From: Massilibacteroides sp.
Lineage (GTDB): Bacteria; Bacteroidota; Bacteroidia; Bacteroidales; Tannerellaceae
Assembly (NCBI GenBank): GCA_028708075.1
Contig: JAQVZS010000004.1
Span: 32,509-92,414, forward strand
Direction: 5' to 3'
Length of the DNA: 59,906 bases
In this document: piece by piece, positions 51,144 through 59,906 of the stretch
Layout: each line of letters opens with the position of its first letter
Position numbering within the stretch: position 1 is the stretch's first letter
Notes under the pieces: model-generated
Database searches by the model: none
Told to the model about the DNA's origin: nothing
What the model saw: the letters and a program-made list of their open reading frames with translations, nothing else
Program-made: the position numbers and the translations under genes

Positions 51144-54100
51144 TCAGATTTTATCAATCTTAACAGACAACTGGAAATCTTCAAAATCCAACAAAGTCGC
51201 ATCACTGATTACATTAACAATTTCTACAGAAACGGCCAATACCTGATTTGCTATATATTCCTGATAATCCCGTATCGCTTCATCTATCTGGTCTAAAGAT
51301 AAAATCTGTACAGTTATCTTGTCAGTTATGTCATAACCATTACTTTTTCTCAAATTTTGAATACGGTTCACCAATTCACGAGCAAGCCCTTCTTTACGTA
51401 ACTCTTCGGTTACCTTGATATCTAAAGCTACAGTCAATCGTCCTTCATTGGCAACCAGCCAGCCGGGAATATCCTCCGAAATTATTTCCACGTCTTCCTG
51501 CATAATAAGGGCTTCCTGACGTTCAATGGTAAAGGTAAATTCACCATTTTTCTCAAAGAATTGTATCTCTTCTTGCGTCATAGTCTGAATAGCATCTGCC
51601 AATTGTTTCATGATCTTTCCGTAACGCGGACCCAATCTCTTGAAATCCGGTTTTATTTTTTTGATCAAAATTCCGGCAGTATTGTCAACAAACTTCAACT
51701 CTTTCACATTAACTTCACTCAGAATTAAAGATTTTACGGCTTCGATGTTTTTCTGTAGTTGTTGATCTGTTACCGGAATCATGATTGTCTGAAGTGGTTG
51801 ACGTACTTTAATATTTACTTTCCGTCTTAAAGCTAGAATCATTGAAGAAATATCCTGTGCAATCTTCATTTGCTCTTCAAGTTGTTTATTGATCCGGTTT
51901 TCATCGTATTTGGGGAAGTCGACCAAATGGACCGATTCCGCGTTATCTCGCTTCGTAACAGATACCAAATCGCAGAATAACTGATCCGAATAGAAAGGCG
52001 CGATCGGAGCCATCATTTTAGCAACCGTTTCCAAACAGGTATAAAGAGTTTGATAAGCAGACAGTTTATCTGTAGTCATTCCTCCACCCCAAAAACGGCG
52101 GCGGTTTAGACGCACATACCAGTTACTCAGGTTGTCGTTGACAAACTCAGAGATAGCCCGTCCGGCACGGGTAGGTTCGTATGTCTCATAATAACCATCC
52201 ACATCTTTGACCAATGTATTCAACAATGATAGAATCCAACGATCTATTTCCGGGCGTTTATCGAATTCAACATCGGCTTCAACGTACGAAAAATTATCCA
52301 CGTTTGCATACAAAGCAAAAAAAGAGTACGTATTGTACAACGTCCCAAAGAACTTACGGCGTACTTCTTCCATCCCGTCTACATCAAACTTGATGTTATC
52401 CCACGGCGAAGCATTTGTAATCATATACCAGCGTAAAGGGTCTGAGCCATACTGCTCAATCGTTTCAAAAGGATCCACAGCATTTCCCAGACGCTTAGAC
52501 ATTTTATTTCCATTTTTATCCAGCACCAATCCGTTCGATACCACAGTTTTATAGGATACACTATCGAACACCATTGTTGCGATCGCGTGAAGTGTAAAAA
52601 ACCATCCGCGGGTTTGATCAACGCCTTCGGCTATAAAATCGGCCGGGAAAACTGTCCCATTATCCAACAATTCTTTATTCTCAAAAGGATAATGTATTTG
52701 CGCATAAGGCATTGCCCCAGAATCGAACCAGACATCAATCAAGTCCATCTCACGCTTCATGACCTTCCCTTTTTCAGACATCAGATAAATATCGTCCACA
52801 TATGGACGATGAAGATCAATCTTATCATAGTTTTCCGGTGAATACACTCCCGGTTTAAATCCTTCCTGTTTATACGGATTTTTTTCCATCACTCCGGCTT
52901 TAACAGCATTCTCTATTTCATCGTATAACTCTTCTACAGAGCCGATACATTTTTCTTCCGAACCATCTTCGGTCCGCCAAATCGGAAGTGGCGTACCCCA
53001 GTAACGGCTACGGCTGAGGTTCCAATCCTGTAAATTTTCCAGCCATTTACCAAACCGTCCGGTTCCGGTACTCTGAGGTTTCCAGTTGATGGTATTATTC
53101 AATTCTATCATACGTTCACGGCAAGCTGTCGTACGAATAAACCAACTATCCAACGGATAATACAAAATCGGTTTGTCTGTCCGCCAACAATGTGGATAAT
53201 TATGAACTTGTTTTTCTATGCGAAATACTAAATTTTGCTGTTTCAGCATCATACAAATACTGACATCAAGCGTTTCGTCCGTATCCGTCAAATTCGGATC
53301 ATAGGCATTCTTTACAAAACGACCGGCAAAATCGCCATATAACGGCACATCTACAGACGTTTTACAAAAAACGGGATCCAAGTCTTTCAATTGATAGTAT
53401 TTTCCCGTCATGTCGACCATCGGACGCTTGTTTCCATCTACGTCGACCATCATCAAAGGCGGAACACCGTTTGCTTTCGCCACGCGATCATCGTCCGCAC
53501 CAAACGTCGGTGCAATATGCACGATGCCTGTACCATCTTCAGTGGTTACAAAATCACCGAGAATCACACGAAAAGCACCATCACCCGGATTAACCCACGG
53601 AATCAACTGTTCATATTTCATTCCCGCCAGGTCGGTTCCTTTCCATTCGCCAACTATTTTGAACGGAATAAGTTTGTCTCCATGTTTATATACGTCAAGT
53701 TCTAATCCAGCTGCTTTGGAATTAAAATAGGCATCCAGCAAATTGCGGGCAAGGACGACTGTCATCGGCAATCCGGTATACGGATTGTAAGATTGCACGG
53801 CAATGTAAGTGATAGAAGCACCTACACAAAGAGCCGTATTAGAAGGTAACGTCCACGGTGTTGTCGTCCACGCCAAAAAGTAAGCATCACCAAATCCCCT
53901 CATTTCCACTTTTGGATCAAGAATACGGAACTGAGCTGTACACGTCGTATCTTTCACATCACGGTAACAGCCCGGTTGGTTTAATTCGTGTGTGCTCAAA
54001 CCGGTCCCTGCCGCCGGAGAATATGGTTGGATTGTATACCCTTTATACAGTAACCCTTTCTTATATAATTCTTTCAACAAATACCAAAGCGTTTCAATAT

Positions 54101-54569
54101 ACCGGTTATCATACGTGATATATGGATTGTCCATATCCACCCAATATCCCATTTTATTCGTCAAGTCTTCCCACTCACGAGTATATTTCATCACATCCTT
54201 ACGGCAGGCGGCATTGTAATCCGCCACGCTGATTGTTTTGCCGATACTTTCTTTCGTAATACCTAATGCCTTTTCTACTCCAAGCTCTACGGGCAACCCA
54301 TGTGTATCCCAACCCGCCTTACGCTTGACCTGAAAACCTTTCATAGTCTTATAGCGACAAAAGATATCTTTTATCGAACGGGCAATCACATGGTGAATAC
54401 CAGGCATCCCGTTTGCCGAAGGAGGGCCTTCATAAAAAACAAACGAAGGATGTCCTTCACGGGTATCCAAACTTTTACGGAAGATATCACCCTTCTGCCA
54501 TTTCTTTAATATTACCTTATTGACGTTCGACAAATCAAATTTCGAATATTCGGCAAATTTCTTATTCAT
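51144..54569 (-). CDS. ileS: Isoleucyl-tRNA synthetase
   Basis: The 1141-residue class I synthetase has the HIGH-type motif as GMPGIHH (after FVFYEGPPSANGMPGIHHVI), WDTHGLPVELGVEK, the editing-domain segment WTTTPWTLPSNTALCVG, the KMSKR motif in NGNKMSKRLGNAVDP, and the anticodon-binding domain from about residue 730. Its length and text match the long, eukaryote-like IleRS type, which tends to be less sensitive to mupirocin; that last point is family knowledge, not read here. It charges tRNA-Ile in the cytoplasm. A promoter lies about 40 bases upstream. Confidence 0.96.
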   Translation of the reverse strand: MNKKFAEYSKFDLSNVNKVILKKWQKGDIFRKSLDTREGHPSFVFYEGPPSANGMPGIHHVIARSIKDIFCRYKTMKGFQVKRKAGWDTHGLPVELGVEKALGITKESIGKTISVADYNAACRKDVMKYTREWEDLTNKMGYWVDMDNPYITYDNRYIETLWYLLKELYKKGLLYKGYTIQPYSPAAGTGLSTHELNQPGCYRDVKDTTCTAQFRILDPKVEMRGFGDAYFLAWTTTPWTLPSNTALCVGASITYIAVQSYNPYTGLPMTVVLARNLLDAYFNSKAAGLELDVYKHGDKLIPFKIVGEWKGTDLAGMKYEQLIPWVNPGDGAFRVILGDFVTTEDGTGIVHIAPTFGADDDRVAKANGVPPLMMVDVDGNKRPMVDMTGKYYQLKDLDPVFCKTSVDVPLYGDFAGRFVKNAYDPNLTDTDETLDVSICMMLKQQNLVFRIEKQVHNYPHCWRTDKPILYYPLDSWFIRTTACRERMIELNNTINWKPQSTGTGRFGKWLENLQDWNLSRSRYWGTPLPIWRTEDGSEEKCIGSVEELYDEIENAVKAGVMEKNPYKQEGFKPGVYSPENYDKIDLHRPYVDDIYLMSEKGKVMKREMDLIDVWFDSGAMPYAQIHYPFENKELLDNGTVFPADFIAEGVDQTRGWFFTLHAIATMVFDSVSYKTVVSNGLVLDKNGNKMSKRLGNAVDPFETIEQYGSDPLRWYMITNASPWDNIKFDVDGMEEVRRKFFGTLYNTYSFFALYANVDNFSYVEADVEFDKRPEIDRWILSLLNTLVKDVDGYYETYEPTRAGRAISEFVNDNLSNWYVRLNRRRFWGGGMTTDKLSAYQTLYTCLETVAKMMAPIAPFYSDQLFCDLVSVTKRDNAESVHLVDFPKYDENRINKQLEEQMKIAQDISSMILALRRKVNIKVRQPLQTIMIPVTDQQLQKNIEAVKSLILSEVNVKELKFVDNTAGILIKKIKPDFKRLGPRYGKIMKQLADAIQTMTQEEIQFFEKNGEFTFTIERQEALIMQEDVEIISEDIPGWLVANEGRLTVALDIKVTEELRKEGLARELVNRIQNLRKSNGYDITDKITVQILSLDQIDEAIRDYQEYIANQVLAVSVEIVNVISDATLLDFEDFQLSVKIDKI

Positions 54570-54606
54570 CTTTATCGTAGTTTATCTTGCTCTTAAAAAA
54601 TTGGTG

Positions 54607-54637
54607 CAAATTTACGGGATTTATTCTTAACAGACAA
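54607..54637 (-). promoter_or_regulatory. Promoter of ileS
   Basis: On the minus strand TTG (54637-54635), a 20-base spacer and TAAATTTG (54614-54607) match the consensus. The expected leader is about 30 bases. Confidence 0.65.
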
Positions 54638-54700
54638 CTGAATGTACTATCGTTTAAAAATCCGATTTATGTTTTATTTCGAAGCTCTTTCGAAAACACG

Positions 54701-54743
54701 AAAAAACGGAGTTCATACCTGTTTGTATGAATACTCCGTTTTT
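54701..54743. terminator. Strong bidirectional terminator after the ribose-salvage operon
   Basis: AAAAACGGAGT (54702-54712) pairs with ACTCCGTTTTT (54733-54743), and an inner CATAC/GTATG pairing extends the stem. The U-tract works on both strands. On the minus strand it lies 69 bases after the permease stop; on the other side it shields ileS. Confidence 0.82.
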
Positions 54744-54811
54744 AATCCGCATACGTCTATTATCCTTTATTTCCAATCAAAAAATAAAAACATACAATAC
54801 TGTTTTTTACA

Positions 54812-55816
54812 TTAAGCTCCGGCGTAAATCAAAAAGCCAAGCCCTACAATAAACAAGATAAACATGCCGGCATTCAAATAGTTAGAAACTTTCGGTGCTC
54901 CTTTGAACTCTTTCCATATAAAAATTCCCCACAATACTGACACAAGAGTCGCACCTTGTCCCAATCCATACGATATGGCTGCTCCTGCTTTTTCCGAAGC
55001 AATCATACTGAAAGATTGACCGATACACCAGATGACACCGCCTAAAACCCCGACTAAATGTGTACTTATCCTACCCTCAAAATAACCTGAAATAGAAATC
55101 GGTTTGCCCTGTACCGGTTTTTTCATAGCCAAGGTATTAAAAATAAAATTGCTGGTAAAAACACCGAGAGAAAAAATAAAAACAGCTGTATACGGGGTCA
55201 ACTTTCCAGCAGCCGGAGAAGCGAAGTTTTCCAAATCCATAGAAGCCGCGACAAAACGGTAGAAAAAGGCCATAATAATCCCCGCGGCTATCGAGATAGC
55301 AATTCCTTTTCCAGAAACCGTATCTTTCTGACCCGAATTTGCTTTCTTATAAGCCAATCCGTTTAAAATAATGGCAATTGTAATTAAAACTACCCCAGAG
55401 AAAATAAGCAAAGGTTCACCTTTTGCCGCTCCAAAATAATTGACCAATACCCCCAAAACAAGCGCTAAACCGATTCCGACCGGGAAAGCGACAGACAATC
55501 CGCAAATGGCAATAGCTGCGGCCAGCAGAATATTGGCTGCGTTAAAAACAATTCCGCCTATAAAGGCACTTCCTATGGAAGACAGATTGGCTTGTAGTAA
55601 ATCGACGATAAAACTGCGCCCTTCCACACCGAAGCTTCCCAATGTAAAAGCGGAAATAAGCGAGAACAAAACGATTCCCAGCACATAATCCCAATAAAAA
55701 TATTCGTACCGCCATGTCTTCGACGCCATTTTTTGTGTATTCCCCCACGAACCCCAGCACAACATGGTTACGACACAAAACAGTACAGCTAATGAGTAAT
55801 TCTGAACAATAAACAT
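54812..55816 (-). CDS. DMT-superfamily permease of the ureide permease/GRP type (RusT-like)
   Basis: The 334-residue inner-membrane protein has ten predicted spans in two similar halves. The N-terminal text (LCWGSWGNTQKMASKTWRYE, then YFYWDYVLG and FTLGSFG) resembles ureide permeases and glucose/ribose porters of the drug/metabolite superfamily rather than true RhaT. In the Bacteroides ribose utilization (rus) locus a permease accompanies nucleoside hydrolase, ADP-ribosylglycohydrolase and ribokinase genes, as here, so ribose or a nucleoside is the likely substrate. It is the last gene of the operon, 6 bases after the nucleoside hydrolase gene. Confidence 0.8.
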   Translation of the reverse strand: MFIVQNYSLAVLFCVVTMLCWGSWGNTQKMASKTWRYEYFYWDYVLGIVLFSLISAFTLGSFGVEGRSFIVDLLQANLSSIGSAFIGGIVFNAANILLAAAIAICGLSVAFPVGIGLALVLGVLVNYFGAAKGEPLLIFSGVVLITIAIILNGLAYKKANSGQKDTVSGKGIAISIAAGIIMAFFYRFVAASMDLENFASPAAGKLTPYTAVFIFSLGVFTSNFIFNTLAMKKPVQGKPISISGYFEGRISTHLVGVLGGVIWCIGQSFSMIASEKAGAAISYGLGQGATLVSVLWGIFIWKEFKGAPKVSNYLNAGMFILFIVGLGFLIYAGA

Positions 55817-55822
55817 ATGTTT

Positions 55823-56833
55823 TTATTTTAGAGAAGGTTGATACATCATATATGTTTCGATCAACGAAGCCATTTCGGAGGCCGGCGTCTTTTCTATTAA
55901 TCTCAAATGTTTCCCTCGAGAATCGGGGATCCAGCCGTTCTTCCCTTCATGGTTCAGCACCATGAAAGTTCCCCGTTCAACCGTATAATACGGCTTGTAT
56001 CCTTTGATGGCTACAAGTACCGCCGTTTGATCCCAGCTCATACGTCCTTCAGGATCTCCTTCCATCAGACATAAAGCAAATGTTTCTTTCACAGGACTAT
56101 TGTCTACATTCATTTTAATTAGTTTTTGCCCCGTATGGATGCGTTCTCCTATTTCAAAACCACTAAACCAAATTTCTGTTGGCCAATTGGCGGCAACAAC
56201 CTGTGAAGCTGGGGTATCGCAAAATACATTAAATTCTCTTCCTTCCGGAAATAAACCAGCCATCGAAACCAAACGTTTCACCTTTAGGACGACTAAATCG
56301 CGTCCGGATAAGTTGCTGTATTCATCTCCCTCTGAGTTTAATAAATCCTTAAGATTAGTAAAAAAACCAATTGTACAAATCACTACGCTTGTATCCGGTT
56401 GCTGACTTAATATTTTTCGATAGACTTTCACCGCATCCGGCGCATCCGACGTTTTCTTAGTACGATGAGGATATTTAGCTGGCAATATGTCTGTCCATTT
56501 TGCCTTATGGCTACTCGTTAATGTCGCTCCGCCTTCACTTTTTGGGGCACCTACCGGAATCTTCGGACGATTAAAATACGTATTCAACACTTCAATACAC
56601 GGGACTACCCGTTCATCGTGATTAGACGAAACAGTTGCCAATATTTTTACTTGACCGCTATCTGCCAAAGCATGCATAAGTGCCATCGCACCAACATCAT
56701 CATAATCCGGCCCCAAATCCGTATCCAGAATCAGATTAACCACCCCTATTTTTTCCCCCACTTTATTCGTTTTCGTATCAACACAAGAGAAGAGAAAAGC
56801 TAACATCCCCAATAAAAAAAATGTTTTTTTCAT
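55823..56833 (-). CDS. Nucleoside hydrolase, lipoprotein (RusNH-like)
   Basis: The 336-residue protein has a lipoprotein signal with Cys17 (LFSC). The calcium-binding motif of nucleoside hydrolases is present as LDTDLGPDYDDVGAM, followed by ALADSGQVKILATVSSNHDE and the mid-protein LVSMAGLFPEGREFNVFCD segment; the C-terminal D in SWDQTAVLVAI completes the site. These enzymes split nucleosides into base and ribose. Lipid anchoring puts it outside the cytoplasm, so ribose is freed before import. It lies between the glycohydrolase gene (29 bases upstream) and the permease gene. Confidence 0.9.
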   Translation of the reverse strand: MKKTFFLLGMLAFLFSCVDTKTNKVGEKIGVVNLILDTDLGPDYDDVGAMALMHALADSGQVKILATVSSNHDERVVPCIEVLNTYFNRPKIPVGAPKSEGGATLTSSHKAKWTDILPAKYPHRTKKTSDAPDAVKVYRKILSQQPDTSVVICTIGFFTNLKDLLNSEGDEYSNLSGRDLVVLKVKRLVSMAGLFPEGREFNVFCDTPASQVVAANWPTEIWFSGFEIGERIHTGQKLIKMNVDNSPVKETFALCLMEGDPEGRMSWDQTAVLVAIKGYKPYYTVERGTFMVLNHEGKNGWIPDSRGKHLRLIEKTPASEMASLIETYMMYQPSLK

Positions 56834-56862
56834 AACTTTTTATACTATTATGGATTACCTGT

Positions 56863-58410
56863 TTAATTTGCTATATCAGAATATATTAATAATTCGGTAA
56901 GATAAACAGAAGCATTTTTTTGCGGATTCAACCAGTTAAATGTGGCCGTATGTTTTCCCTTTGGAAGTTGATAATTCCAAAACAAATCATTTCTGCGTTT
57001 AAGATAAGAAGCAGGCAAATTTGCCGTTTCCTTTAATTCACCGTCTATATACATCTCAACACGAGCAACATATGCATCATCTTTGCACTGAATATATCCT
57101 TTAAAAACTACTCCTGTTCCTTCGAAAGAAAGAAAGTCCAAATCGGTAATTAGCTTGTTAACAGATTTTTTTTCAATGGGATATAATCCTTCAAAAGCTT
57201 TTTCAAAATGTACAGGTTCGGGTTGTTGACTGTTTATCAAGATCTCTTCATCCGAAACCTTACCTCCCTGACGTTCGATAACCTCCAAAGCCTGATTAAA
57301 ACTCATCTCATATACTTTGTTTAAAGAAATGTCCGTATAAGAAAATGGAATGTCCTCGACTTCTTTTAGATTGTTCATCCAATAATCGGGAATCCGGTCA
57401 TATCCCAGAATTGTCCCTAAGATACCACCAGCCGAAGCCGGATTACAATCCGAATCCTGTCCGCAGCGAGTCGCAATGTCCAGCGTCTTATGAAAATCGC
57501 CATCTCCATACAACAATCCAATCAAAATATAGGCGCTATTTATCACGGCGTCGATATTAAGCGGAACAAACACACCGTCCGGACAACCAATATCCGAACT
57601 CCATTTTCGTTCGCATTCGAACCAAGTACGCTTCCAATCGTTCGGAAACATCTTATGCCATTGAATAACATCATGCATGCAACGATAATAATGACTTTCT
57701 TCCGGAATCGTTTTTAAAGCTTCCGTAACAATAAACTCAATATCATCCGAAACAAAAGCAAGCGTATACATCGCTCCAACATAAACACCCCCATACCAGC
57801 CATCACCGTAATTCATAATATGCCCTATTTTATTAGAAATAGCTGAAGCTGTATTCGGCATTCCCGGCGACATCAGTCCGGCATAATCTGCCTCAATCTG
57901 ATAATCAATGTCATCGGCATGCGGATTATTCAGCCAATGTCCTGAAGCCGGTGGCATAATTCCCTGCAAGATATTATAACGAGCCGATTGATTGGCGTGC
58001 CACAACGTATAACCCGCAGTGGCGAACGCTATGGCGAACGAATCCACCGGCGCGTCCAACCCCAATCGATCAAACACTTCTACAAAAGTCAGATCCATAT
58101 AAATATCATCATACAAGCCGGGAAAAGAATCAAACCACCATTTGATGTAACCATCCGTCCATGGAATCGGCACATAATCCTGGATCATTGTTCCATTATA
58201 GCGAAACTCAGTTGGTCCTCCGTACGTACAACCAATCGTTTGTCCTGCCCAGCCTCCTTTAATCTTATCCAGCAATTGTGCTTTACTTATTTTATGTAAG
58301 GAAGGAACTTTCTTTACAATTTCTTTTGCGGCTTTCTTTTGCGGCTGACAACCGACAAAAATACTCCACAAAAACACTACTGCGACTGTAAATAATGTTG
58401 TTTTTTTCAT
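56863..58410 (-). CDS. ADP-ribosylglycohydrolase-family lipoprotein (RusGH-like)
   Basis: The 515-residue protein has a lipoprotein signal with Cys21 (FVGCQPQ). The ADP-ribosylglycohydrolase fold spans about 40-390, beginning KIKGGWAGQTIGCTYGGPTE, with dinuclear magnesium ligands in LYDDIYMDL, then the DD of LAFVSDDIEF and the DxD of RCGQDSDCNPAS. A beta-rich C-terminal domain (about 400-515) looks like a carbohydrate-binding or packing module. Its substrate is likely a ribosyl compound such as ADP-ribose conjugates or modified nucleosides. It is second in the operon, 19 bases after the ribokinase gene. Confidence 0.88.
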   Translation of the reverse strand: MKKTTLFTVAVVFLWSIFVGCQPQKKAAKEIVKKVPSLHKISKAQLLDKIKGGWAGQTIGCTYGGPTEFRYNGTMIQDYVPIPWTDGYIKWWFDSFPGLYDDIYMDLTFVEVFDRLGLDAPVDSFAIAFATAGYTLWHANQSARYNILQGIMPPASGHWLNNPHADDIDYQIEADYAGLMSPGMPNTASAISNKIGHIMNYGDGWYGGVYVGAMYTLAFVSDDIEFIVTEALKTIPEESHYYRCMHDVIQWHKMFPNDWKRTWFECERKWSSDIGCPDGVFVPLNIDAVINSAYILIGLLYGDGDFHKTLDIATRCGQDSDCNPASAGGILGTILGYDRIPDYWMNNLKEVEDIPFSYTDISLNKVYEMSFNQALEVIERQGGKVSDEEILINSQQPEPVHFEKAFEGLYPIEKKSVNKLITDLDFLSFEGTGVVFKGYIQCKDDAYVARVEMYIDGELKETANLPASYLKRRNDLFWNYQLPKGKHTATFNWLNPQKNASVYLTELLIYSDIAN

Positions 58411-58429
58411 ATTCTACGATATTATGATT

Positions 58430-59362
58430 TTAAGAAAAAGCATCGACTTCATTTCGGTAAGGCGCAGACGATTGTGCGCCAGAGCGTGTCACGGATATAG
58501 CAGAAGCCTTACACGCAAAACGAACAGACTCTTCCAACGTCCTGCCTTCTGCTAAGGCTACCGTTAAAGCGCCATTAAAAACATCTCCCGCGGCTGTTGT
58601 ATCCACGGGCTTTACATTCAACGCTGGAATCATGTGTGCAATAGAACCGGAATAAAGGAAAGCTCCTTTTGAGCCTAATGTAATAATTACATGCTTCACT
58701 CCCATTTCAGCAATAACCCGAGCAGCCTCTCGAACCGAATTTTCGTTTGTTATTTTTACTCCCGCAATCATTTCGGCTTCTGTTTCATTCGGTGTAATCA
58801 GATATAAATGACGCAATAAAGACAACGGCAGTTTTTGAGCTGGCGCTGGATTTAAAAGGACTTTTTTCCCTTTCTCCCAAGCCTTTTCAGCGACATAAGT
58901 TACTGTTTTCAAAGGTATTTCTAATTGCATCAAAACATAGTCCGCCTGGTCAATCGCCTCTTCTGCCCTTTCTAAATCTCCAGGCGTTAGATTGGCATTC
59001 GCACCCGAAGCCACCACAATACAATTTTCCGCCTTTTTATCTACCGTAATCAAAGCAACGCCGGATGGATGTTTTGAGTCGGGCAAAATATAAGACGTGT
59101 TTATTCCTTCTTCTTCAAACAACTGCTGCGATTGATGTCCAAAAACATCGCTCCCCGTCTTACAGATAAACGTTACCCGTCCACCAAGACGGGCAATAGC
59201 GACCGCTTGATTGGCTCCTTTTCCTCCCGGATTCATAAAAAAAGTACCACCCAGAACTGTTTCACCTGGACGAGGAAGATGCTCTGTTTGAATCACCATA
59301 TCCGTATTACTACTCCCGACAACCAAAATTGCATTGTCTTTTCTTTTTTCCATATTCATCAT
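58430..59362 (-). CDS. rbsK: Ribokinase (PfkB family)
   Basis: The 310-residue cytoplasmic enzyme phosphorylates ribose to ribose-5-phosphate. PfkB motifs are PGGKGANQAVAIARLGG near the N-terminus (sugar binding) and DTTAAGDVFNGALTVAL near the C-terminus, with the catalytic Asp in AAGD; the ATP-side text LLNPAPAQKL and LITPNETEAEMI is also as expected. The first gene of the salvage operon, with a -7 box 48 bases upstream. Starts at 59362 or 59353 (both ATG) are possible and give nearly the same protein. Confidence 0.94.
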   Translation of the reverse strand: MMNMEKRKDNAILVVGSSNTDMVIQTEHLPRPGETVLGGTFFMNPGGKGANQAVAIARLGGRVTFICKTGSDVFGHQSQQLFEEEGINTSYILPDSKHPSGVALITVDKKAENCIVVASGANANLTPGDLERAEEAIDQADYVLMQLEIPLKTVTYVAEKAWEKGKKVLLNPAPAQKLPLSLLRHLYLITPNETEAEMIAGVKITNENSVREAARVIAEMGVKHVIITLGSKGAFLYSGSIAHMIPALNVKPVDTTAAGDVFNGALTVALAEGRTLEESVRFACKASAISVTRSGAQSSAPYRNEVDAFS

Positions 59363-59409
59363 AGTATTATATTCAGATATCCATTTTCAAATAAAAGTTG
59401 AATTCTATG

Positions 59410-59417
59410 CAAATGTA
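59410..59417 (-). promoter_or_regulatory. -7 box of the ribose-salvage operon
   Basis: TACATTTG on the minus strand matches TAnnTTTG. The expected -33 region carries no TTTG, so an activator may be needed; the 12-base tandem repeat just upstream (59431-59454) could be part of such a site. Confidence 0.48.
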
Positions 59418-59430
59418 AACATCCCAATTT

Positions 59431-59454
59431 TATTTTTTCTCGTATTTTTTCTCG
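59431..59454. repeat. Two tandem copies of TATTTTTTCTCG
   Basis: The 12-base unit occurs twice in a row with no mismatch, followed by a partial third start (TATT). It lies between the divergent ribokinase gene and the gene at the right end, upstream of the ribokinase -7 box. Confidence 0.6.
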
Positions 59455-59527
59455 TATTAGATAAACTCAAATGCTTATTTTTAGAGCATCGTTACACACA
59501 ACAATAAAGATATCAAATTCATACGAT

Positions 59528-59906
59528 ATGCTACTGACAAACACAACAAATTCACTCATCATCCTTGTTAATTCGCTAAGTAAAGCCGAAAAAAGATATT
59601 TTCGTCTCTTTTCAGACCTGCAAAACGGTGAAAAAAACTATCTCAAATTATTTAATTTGATAGACGAAAACTGTTCATCTGAAATTCTTTACACAAAATT
59701 CTGCCGGAGTAAAAGCGCAAACAGTTATGAAATGGCAGTAAAACATCTGTACCGTACGCTATTGGACTGCTTGGTAAAACTACGGGAAAAACAGGACGTG
59801 CAAACGGAAATTTGTAATCAGATCAGTAAAGCAAATATTCTTTTTGAACGTGAAATGTTTGACGAAGCTTTTCACGAATTGGAAAAAGCAAAAAAACTGG
59901 CTATTA
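59528..59906 (+). CDS. Unrecognised helical protein, 3' truncated by the window
   Basis: From the ATG at 59528 the frame is open to the window end, giving 126 residues. The text (SLIILVNSLSKAEKRYFRLF, YLKLFNLIDENC, HLYRTLLDCLVKLREKQ, MFDEAFHELEKAKKLAI) is almost wholly helical with TPR-like periodicity at the end. It has no signal peptide. I think it belongs to a large conserved Bacteroidales hypothetical family, but I cannot assign a function. It is divergent from the ribose-salvage operon with 165 bases between the start codons. Confidence 0.75.
   Translation, partial: MLLTNTTNSLIILVNSLSKAEKRYFRLFSDLQNGEKNYLKLFNLIDENCSSEILYTKFCRSKSANSYEMAVKHLYRTLLDCLVKLREKQDVQTEICNQISKANILFEREMFDEAFHELEKAKKLAI

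Overview
The window is chromosomal DNA from a member of the Bacteroidota, most likely order Bacteroidales. The evidence is a SusC/SusD pair driven by an ECF sigma/anti-sigma pair, repeated promoters of the Bacteroidota form TTTG-N19-21-TAnnTTTG, LL-diaminopimelate aminotransferase, type III glutamine synthetase, TamL, DUF4296 and GH92/GH97 enzymes. The species cannot be named from the sequence alone. Nothing in it looks like phage, plasmid, CRISPR or an intact insertion sequence.

Layout. 1-4860 (+): end of an unknown gene, an outer-membrane protein, an FN3/Kelch surface lipoprotein and a two-component system. 5017-6390 (+): Xaa-Pro aminopeptidase. 6445-17929 (-): a complete polysaccharide utilization locus (PUL), in transcription order ECF sigma, FecR-type anti-sigma, SusC with an STN signalling domain, SusD and two GH92 alpha-mannosidases; it probably targets alpha-mannose glycans such as N-glycans or mannan. 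Between anti-sigma and susC the + strand carries a promoter-terminator pair with no protein gene, the arrangement expected of a DonS-like antisense sRNA. 18283-21178: an eroded accessory patch with truncated AlkD-like, DUF1905 and CGGC-domain genes among three intact small genes.

21354-33776: M23 peptidase, topoisomerase III, Nudix hydrolase, GH15 enzyme, a fused trehalose-6-phosphate synthase/phosphatase (-), NAD synthetase and a GH97 enzyme. 34152-42177 (+): a lysine and ammonium assimilation block (dapF, dapL, outer-membrane protein, PII, ammonium channel, asnA, glnN) with several RNA hairpins between genes, closed by tandem terminators. 42304-43022 is long, AT-rich and non-coding, with repeated TGTTTACA motifs. 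43075-45275 (+): XRE regulator, pyrK and pyrD. 45619-45695 (-): tRNA-Arg(TCT).

45760-54569: TamL (-), a TrmH-type methyltransferase (+), a small protein, a DUF4296 lipoprotein, LspA, a DksA/TraR-like protein and IleRS (all -). 54812-59362 (-): a ribose/nucleoside salvage operon (ribokinase, ADP-ribosylglycohydrolase-family lipoprotein, nucleoside hydrolase lipoprotein, permease) resembling the Bacteroides rus locus without its SusC/D pair. The window ends inside an unrecognised + strand gene. The most interesting leads are the predicted antisense sRNA in the PUL, the stripped-down rus-like operon, the hairpin-punctuated nitrogen block and the motif-rich region before 43075.
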